Shown: positions 57,753 through 64,000 of the stretch, piece after piece
Position numbering within the stretch: position 1 is the stretch's first letter
Layout of the letters: every line of letters begins with the position of its first letter
NCBI GenBank assembly: GCA_028554795.2
Contig: JAPYKE020000259.1
Location: forward strand, 1 to 64,000
Length of the DNA: 64,000 nucleotides
DNA from: Sinohyriopsis cumingii
Lineage: Eukaryota; Mollusca; Bivalvia; Unionida; Unionidae
Direction of reading: 5' to 3'
Program-made: the position numbers and the translations under genes
The notes under the pieces: model-generated
The model's input: only the letters and a program-made list of their open reading frames with translations
Database searches by the model: none
Told to the model about the DNA's origin: nothing

Positions 57753-59465
57753 CAATATGGAGACAATAGATTCGTTACCCTACCTACGAAGATTTCAGAG
57801 AGCTCGTATTTAATAATGAAAACCTCTACATACTTGATATTACCCCAGAATTGCCTTTTAAATAGTATTTAATCTGTTGATATACAAAAATGTCCCAACA
57901 TTTTTGTTTTAAAAATTCACCCTCAGCTGCACTAGTGTGCCTTTAAGGAGGTTTATGTTCATCTATTGGGACGAACCTAGAGGATGCACTCCGCTCTCAA
58001 CAATAATCTCACTTCAACCTGTACACCAGATTCACTTCCAGCGACCATTCCATGACCAGCCATTGTTGGAAAATCCTGCTTCCGTACGTATCGACTGATA
58101 ACACTCCAGCTCTGTTTTGCCTTTGCAGATGTAAAGGCACGATATTACGAATATTATTTATTGTCTATATATTTTGTTCCTCGAAACTCGCTCAACGTCA
58201 TTTTATTAAATTCAGTGATTTTGTCAAATAACAGTACTTCCATTTGATTTGCTCATTCAGAACTGTGCTTACATCTAAATTAAAGAAAGACTTATTTTTT
58301 CTTTTTGAAAGTTTCCTTCCAGATACCAATTAATATGAGTAACTTCTAACAGTGGAATCGGGAGGTAAAAAGTATAAATACTAACAGATATCACAAATCA
58401 AGATTGTGTGTGTGTGTGGGGGGTATCCTTAAATTTAAAAAGAGCTTGCCTTAAAAGGATAGGAATTACATTGTTTCAATCAATTCCTTTAATTTATTTA
58501 ATAATTTATTAATTTAAAAATTTATGTTGTCATTTAAAGATAGTATTTCTGTAAGGTCTTTTACAGCTGAGAATGCGACGAAAAATTAACTCATTGTTCT
58601 AGAACAGGTAAATATTTGTGTTTTTAATTAGCAGAGTAGACACAAATACATACATAAATGTATACTTACCTACATAAAAACATACATATAAGCATACAAT
58701 CAGTTTCTATTTTTGCATCAATACGTATACTAACTGCTCTGCATATGGCGTTCGAAACGCCACTGCCACCAAAAGTTGGTCTCGGCCGCATTCTTGTGAA
58801 AACTGCATGCTCTTTTTCATCATATTCGCGAAAATAGTAACGGAAAATATAGATTATAAATCTTGAGTTAGTAGCAGTGCCCCTCTTATTGTTTACTTTG
58901 TATCATTTCTAGCCACACAAAAAAACACCAACAACAAAAAACAATAATATTGTTTAAATGACACCCAAAATTGAGGCAACGCCGGATCCCCACGGTCTGT
59001 ACAGTGACTTTCTTTGTCTACGTCACTGAAGGGCAGTTTGATGTTGACCGATTTAAGAACATGGCACAGCAAAATGTGTGATTGCTATTATGTAATAATA
59101 AGAAATAAAATAATTTCTATTTTATATTTACAAATGTAGTTCGTGCCGGACTTCTTGCGAAACAAATATAAATAAATGGAACAATCCGACTGTGGTGCAT
59201 TCTAGGGGATATAAACCCTTGAAAACTAGTTTCTTGTTATTTATTTATCTCCCTTGTGTTTAATCTTGCCCGTTTTACAACCACGTGATTCAAAGGCGGA
59301 TGACATTTGTTTCTCAGTAACTGCAGAAAACTTGTGTAGTTTTTAAAAGAAAATTAATTTTTCATACTTCTAGTTAACGAAATTATAGCAGGTGATGAAA
59401 ACATCTCATATATACATCAAGAGTCTATTTACATGATTTATAATGACGTCGACGATTTCAAATTT
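57753..59465. other. Gene-free AT-rich stretch
   Basis: No ORF above background and no recognised repeat apart from a short GTGTGTGTGG tract near 58406. Confidence 0.5.
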
Positions 59466-59475
59466 ACTGCTAAAA

Positions 59476-59697
<222 letters not shown>

Positions 59698-59768
59698 TAT
59701 TTATTTAGTTAATTAGTTAGTTAGTTAGCTATTTAGTTAGTATTATATTTCAGAACGTTTAGTTAGAC

Positions 59769-60052
59769 CGCTCTGGTGGCCTAGTGGTTAGAGCGTCCGC
59801 CTCGGATGCGGGAGGTCATGGGTTCGATCCCCGGCCGAGTCATACCAGAGACTTACAAAAATGGTACTAACAGCTTCCTCGCTTGGCGTTCAGCATTAAA
59901 AGGTTAGTGTTAGGACTGGTCGGCCTGGTGTCAGGATAATGTGACTGGGTGGGACATCATGTTACATGTATAGACATCACTATAAACTGGCACACTGCAG
60001 ACATCGTAGCGATATGACTGAATCATTGTTAAAGCTACGTTAAAAATCAAAA
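59769..60052 (+). repeat. SINE family A, copy 4, fullest copy
   Basis: An intact tRNA-like head with box A TGGCCTAGTGGTTAGAGCG and box B GGTTCGATCCCC, then the family body, and a 3' end ATCGTAGCGATATGACTGAA and AAGCTACGTTAAAAAT. This is the best reference for family A in the window. Confidence 0.93.
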
Positions 60053-60540
60053 TCACATCATACACATCAAATCACATCAGAACGTTTAGTCACGCATGAA
60101 CGGCCAATCAGAAACATGCGAAAATACAAATATAAACTTTATCAGTGATAGTTTAACATGTACACATGTGCACTCACTCTCATTCTCTCTCTCTCTCTCT
60201 CTCTCTCTGAAGTACAAATAACATGCATTGTTAAATGCTGATAAGTGTATGTCTGATCGTATTTTCAACTATTTGACAACACTCTCAGAACGAGCTCTCA
60301 TTCTCATTGCTAGCACTGAAAATAAACTGCTTTTAAAAAAAAAAGCTTTCCGGTCACTGTTCTCTCATCTAGCTGATATAAGTGACCTATGGAAGATCGT
60401 ATCCAAAGTTTTAATATCCGCATACATCTCGTTGTTTTTAAAAAATTTAAATTCAACCAATAGACAAATTTCACATGATTAGTCCTGTTGCACTTACTTG
60501 TACATCATCTTGTGATTATTATCAGTAACGTTACTCCAAT

Positions 60541-61075
60541 GTATGTATGTATGTATGTATGTATGCATGTGTGTATACATGTGTGTGTATGCATGTGTGT
60601 ATGCATGTGTGTATGTATGTATGTATGCATGTATGCATGTATGCATGCATGTATGTATGTATGTATGTATGTATGTATGTATGAATGTATGTATGTATGC
60701 ATGTGTGTATGCATGTATGTATGCATGTATGTATGCATGCATGTATGTATGCATGTATGTATGCATGTGTGTATGTATGTATGTATGCATGTATGTATGT
60801 ATGTATGTATGTATGTATGTATGACTGTATGTATGTATGCATGTGTGTATGCATGTATGCATGCATGTATGTATGTATGCATGCATGGGTGTATGTATGT
60901 ATGTATGCATGCATGCATGTATGTATGCATGTATGTATGTATGTGTGTATGCAGGCATGCACGCATGTATGTATGTATGTATGTATGTATGCATGTACGT
61001 GTGTGTGTACGAGTATGTATGTATGTGCGTTTGTATGCATGTTTGCACGCATGTATACTTATATTTGAATGAACG
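60541..61075 (+). repeat. Tetranucleotide (ATGT/ATGC)n microsatellite array, about 535 bp
   Basis: Units are mainly TATG and TGCA-type variants with occasional GTGT. Because neither strand forms stops within the unit, several long frames appear on both strands (up to 194 codons of CMYV or THIH repeats). None should be read as a gene. Confidence 0.97.
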
Positions 61076-62093
61076 TACGTGTGTACGTTTGTCTATCTCT
61101 GCATATATCTCGCTGATTTTACTTTTACTGCATTATTCGTGTTTATTTGTATTACTTTCCTAAATCAGGAGGGGGTATAATTCTTATATAAAGTCATTTT
61201 AAAATGTAGCCTTGGATTCTGGTGTTTTCTAACACGAATCTTGTGCGTAATTTGTTTTTGTCTGAACAAAGCTAGTCAAGTAAAAATCAGAGAACTTTCA
61301 AGATTTTCCTAAATTTGGCTGCTGTATTGGCATGCTGTATTTCAGTTCCAAAGATAGTTTCACTGCAAAATTATTTTGGAATATGAATTAGGTTTTGAGC
61401 TTTTGTTTGAGTTTTATGCTGAAAAGTTGGGAGAATGTCAACCCTTTCATCCGAGTCAAACACAACATGCGTCTGAGGCTGAGAAAATATGATACTCTAA
61501 CAAGAGCATTTTAGTGTCTCGAACATAAGCAAATTAACTGCCAAAATAGTCAGTACTAACTCTGATCTTATTCGTATGTTTTTTATAACGTAATCGCTGT
61601 TACTAAACCAATCAGAGACCGCTATTTTGCTTATTTGAAAATATGACAGTCAGTTTTTATACCCAAAGGCCGTTAATTTTGAAGGTGAAGACAGCTCTTC
61701 TAAATCGCAATTTAAATAATGACTAAATATTTTATTTCGTAAAATATCCTTTGTGATCAATGTTTGTCGTGGAAGTAGAGACCAGACTCTTCCACAATAT
61801 TATTTAATTATACGTATATGAAAATGTATCATCGAAATCTTACTTTGAGAAATATGTCTTCTATTTTAGATAGTGCTGAGATTGATAAAGCCAGAACATT
61901 AAAAAAGTTACTTCTAATTATCGAATATAAATGTTGTTTATAAATTGCACTTTCGCGATATGATAGACATCCTAAGATTCTGCCTTCTGGTTCATGAGTA
62001 GACTATTTGTTTTCCAAAATTGAAGAGTAGCGATCTGCCAAGAATGTAATGGGGATTGTACCCAGAATTGCCGAGCTGAAAATCCTTATGTTT
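61076..62093. other. Gene-free AT-rich stretch
   Basis: Nothing recognised. Confidence 0.5.
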
Positions 62094-62399
62094 CGCTTCG
62101 GTGGCCTAGTGGCTAGATCGTCCGCCTCGGTTGCGCAGGGGGGGGGGGGGGGGAAACACCGGCCAAATCATACCAAAGACTTATAAATGGTACTAATATC
62201 TTCTTTGCTAGGCGCTCAGTATTAAGATGTTAGCGTTATGACTGGTCGGCCTGGTGTCAGGATAATGTGACTGGGTGGGACATCATGCTACTTGTCTGCG
62301 GCATGATGCCCCAGTACTAGACATCACTATAAACTGCCACACTGCAAATATCGTAGCGATATGACTGAATAATTTATAAAGCTACGTTAAAAATCCAAA
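62094..62399 (+). repeat. SINE family A, copy 5, box B replaced by a G-run
   Basis: The box A region TGGCCTAGTGGCTAGATCG and body are kept, with the complete 3' end (ATATGACTGAATAATT, AGCTACGTTAAAAAT). Between them a 17-base G-run (about 62138-62153) replaces the box B region. It is followed by a (CA)n microsatellite. Confidence 0.9.
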
Positions 62400-62720
62400 T
62401 TACACACACACACACATGTTTGGATCACGCGGATCAGTTATTCCTTTACCAAACTTGACTCGCATTTAAAATGAGGCAGAGCGAATTCTCATTCCAGTAT
62501 GATACAAAAGCTAAATAAAGTTATAAAAATCACGGGCACAACGAAGTAATGACTAGATTGTCTTACAAGCTGCGGTGGTTTCCCGTGCAAACCTCTTAAC
62601 TGCTTCTTTGTGACTGTGGTGGACATAAAACATAAGCATAAAACTATAGAACCGCTAGATCATTGGTTTCAAATTGGCCGTGACTGAATTCTTCACAAAG
62701 AGATTATCTTTGTTTACTCC

Positions 62721-63125
62721 GCACGCCAAGAAAGACAGAAAGAAAAAAAATCCGCAAACAGTAGTATATAGTGATTTCACTTTTGTTCCATGACACCCAA
62801 TATTTGTCTGACAGCCCCTCTTCATCTTAGTTCCTTTAGTGTTTGTGTGTCTATGTGTGTGTGTGTGTGCGTGAGAGAGAGAGAGATGTAAATGTAAATG
62901 TATCACTACTAAAGTTAATATTTTTATTCCGCATGCTTCTGATTGGCCCTTCATACACGACTAAACGCCAAGAAAGACAGAAAGAAAAAAGTCTCAAACA
63001 GGACTATCATGCGATTTCACTTTAGTACCATGGCTGTCAATATTTGTTTTACGGCCATTCCCCCATCTTAGTTTCTTTAGTGTGCCCCTGTGTGTGTGAT
63101 AGAGAGACAGACAGACAGACAGACA
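62721..63125. repeat. Two-copy direct duplication, about 240-bp unit
   Basis: ACGCCAAGAAAGACAGAAAG, GATTTCACTTT, CCATG(A/G)C, CAATATTTGT and CATCTTAGTT, ending in (TG)n/(GA)n repeats, occur in 62721-62886 and again from 62965 to 63125. The two microsatellite tails differ: GAGAGA in the first, CAGACAGA in the second. Confidence 0.85.
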
Positions 63126-64000
63126 GACAGGAAGAGCTATTTGGCAGTGATATTAAAGTGCCTATGGAATTTCGGACCGGTGTTTTAGTATTGCGCAATT
63201 TAACTTGATTTTGCCAGGCAATGATGTTGTATGTACTTAACTATACGGAAATAATATAGACACTTGTGTATATTTAAGCTACAGCTGAAACAGGCCCCCA
63301 CCATCTTTGGTTTCTTTTATATTTTTATTTTTTGTTTAATTTTTTACGGGTGTTTTTTTGTGTGGGGATTTCTCTTGTTTCTGTTATTGTTTTTGTTTCG
63401 GTTTTTTTCTCTCTCTCTCTCTCTCTCGTTTACATACGAATAATTATGGGATAGAGAACAAAGTGATTGCCAGATATATGCATGCATTTTAAATGTTAAA
63501 TCTCAAAGAAATATATACAGTTAGTATGAAATTTATCATGCATTCCATATCCAGTTAATGACACGTCCGATGTACTCATTTATCTGGTTAGATAGATTAT
63601 TGTTCAATCACCAACCACACATATTTCATTTGAACGTTGCATTCTCTGAAGTGATAACAGAATTAAGCCTAAAGACACGTGTCTATTAGAAACATTTCTT
63701 CTATATTGACGCTCCTAGAGACTTTGAGTCGAATGACAATAAAAGGAAAAACAAACCCCATAAATACGCTCGTCAAACCACAAAAGAAAAATTGTTAGCG
63801 TAAAGAGACTTTAATCGCTCATAATAAGAGTCTTTGCAACATTTGGCCTGTAATTTTGAGGAAATATAATCTTGGCAGAGAAAAGTCATCATCTTTGCCG
63901 AGATATCTGTGCTACAGCCACTTGAAAAACAATCAAAATTCCTCAGTTTGGTTTGTGAGAGCAGCGGAATCGCAAGTTTAAGATCCAGGTAGCTCAGCTC
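63126..64000. other. No confident gene
   Basis: AT-rich with a (CT)n tract at 63411-63427. Nothing else recognised. Confidence 0.4.

Noticed and set aside
59769..59840. tRNA gene suggested by good A and B boxes
   Set aside because: It is the head of a dispersed SINE with a shared 200-bp body in five copies, so it is tRNA-derived and not a tRNA gene.
60488..61163. Long ORFs on both strands (up to 194 codons) of CMYV or THIH repeats
   Set aside because: They are translations of a tetranucleotide microsatellite that contains no stop codons; no start context, domain or composition supports a gene.

Overview
The window is AT-rich eukaryotic nuclear DNA with short coding exons, spliceosomal introns, tRNA-derived SINEs, several LINE clades, DNA transposons and many microsatellites. 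There is one clearly recognisable host gene, a metazoan EMC3. The repeat mix suggests a marine lophotrochozoan, probably a mollusc; that placement is inference.

Layout. 1-3.9 kb: a SINE, a 124-bp hairpin and a 5'-truncated L2/CR1-type LINE ending about 200 bp before the EMC3 start codon. 3.9-26.8 kb: EMC3 (ER membrane protein complex subunit 3), 7 coding exons on the + strand, 256 codons plus stop, with every exon joining in phase; intron 2 has a GC-AG donor. The introns hold a foldback element, an internally deleted hAT-like element, a truncated LINE with perfect target-site duplications (TSDs), SINEs, a 3-kb hAT-like transposon and three minisatellites.

27-46.8 kb is the most unusual part. 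Read on the minus strand, four separated pieces of about 0.2-0.9 kb are collinear parts of one protein-primed family-B DNA polymerase of the Polinton/Maverick type: N-terminal region, exonuclease I, conserved D-H-x-H/YRGAAH motif, motif A, motif B, and motif C followed by a GKF motif. They are separated by three LINE insertions, and a fourth element (TIR/TA transposon) closes the C-terminal side. All pieces carry frameshifts or stops and motif C has a small deletion, so this is a dead gene.

46.8-64 kb: accessory DNA with SINEs, degenerate coding stretches of unknown origin, and a compact 2.3-kb TIR element with an apparently intact 562-aa ORF and a TATA plus CRE-like upstream region. The last 6 kb is mostly microsatellite, SINE and tandem duplication.

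Only EMC3 looks like a functional host gene. The other long ORFs are transposon genes or remnants, and the long ORFs at 59.4-61.1 kb are microsatellite artefacts. No rRNA, genuine tRNA or CRISPR array was seen.
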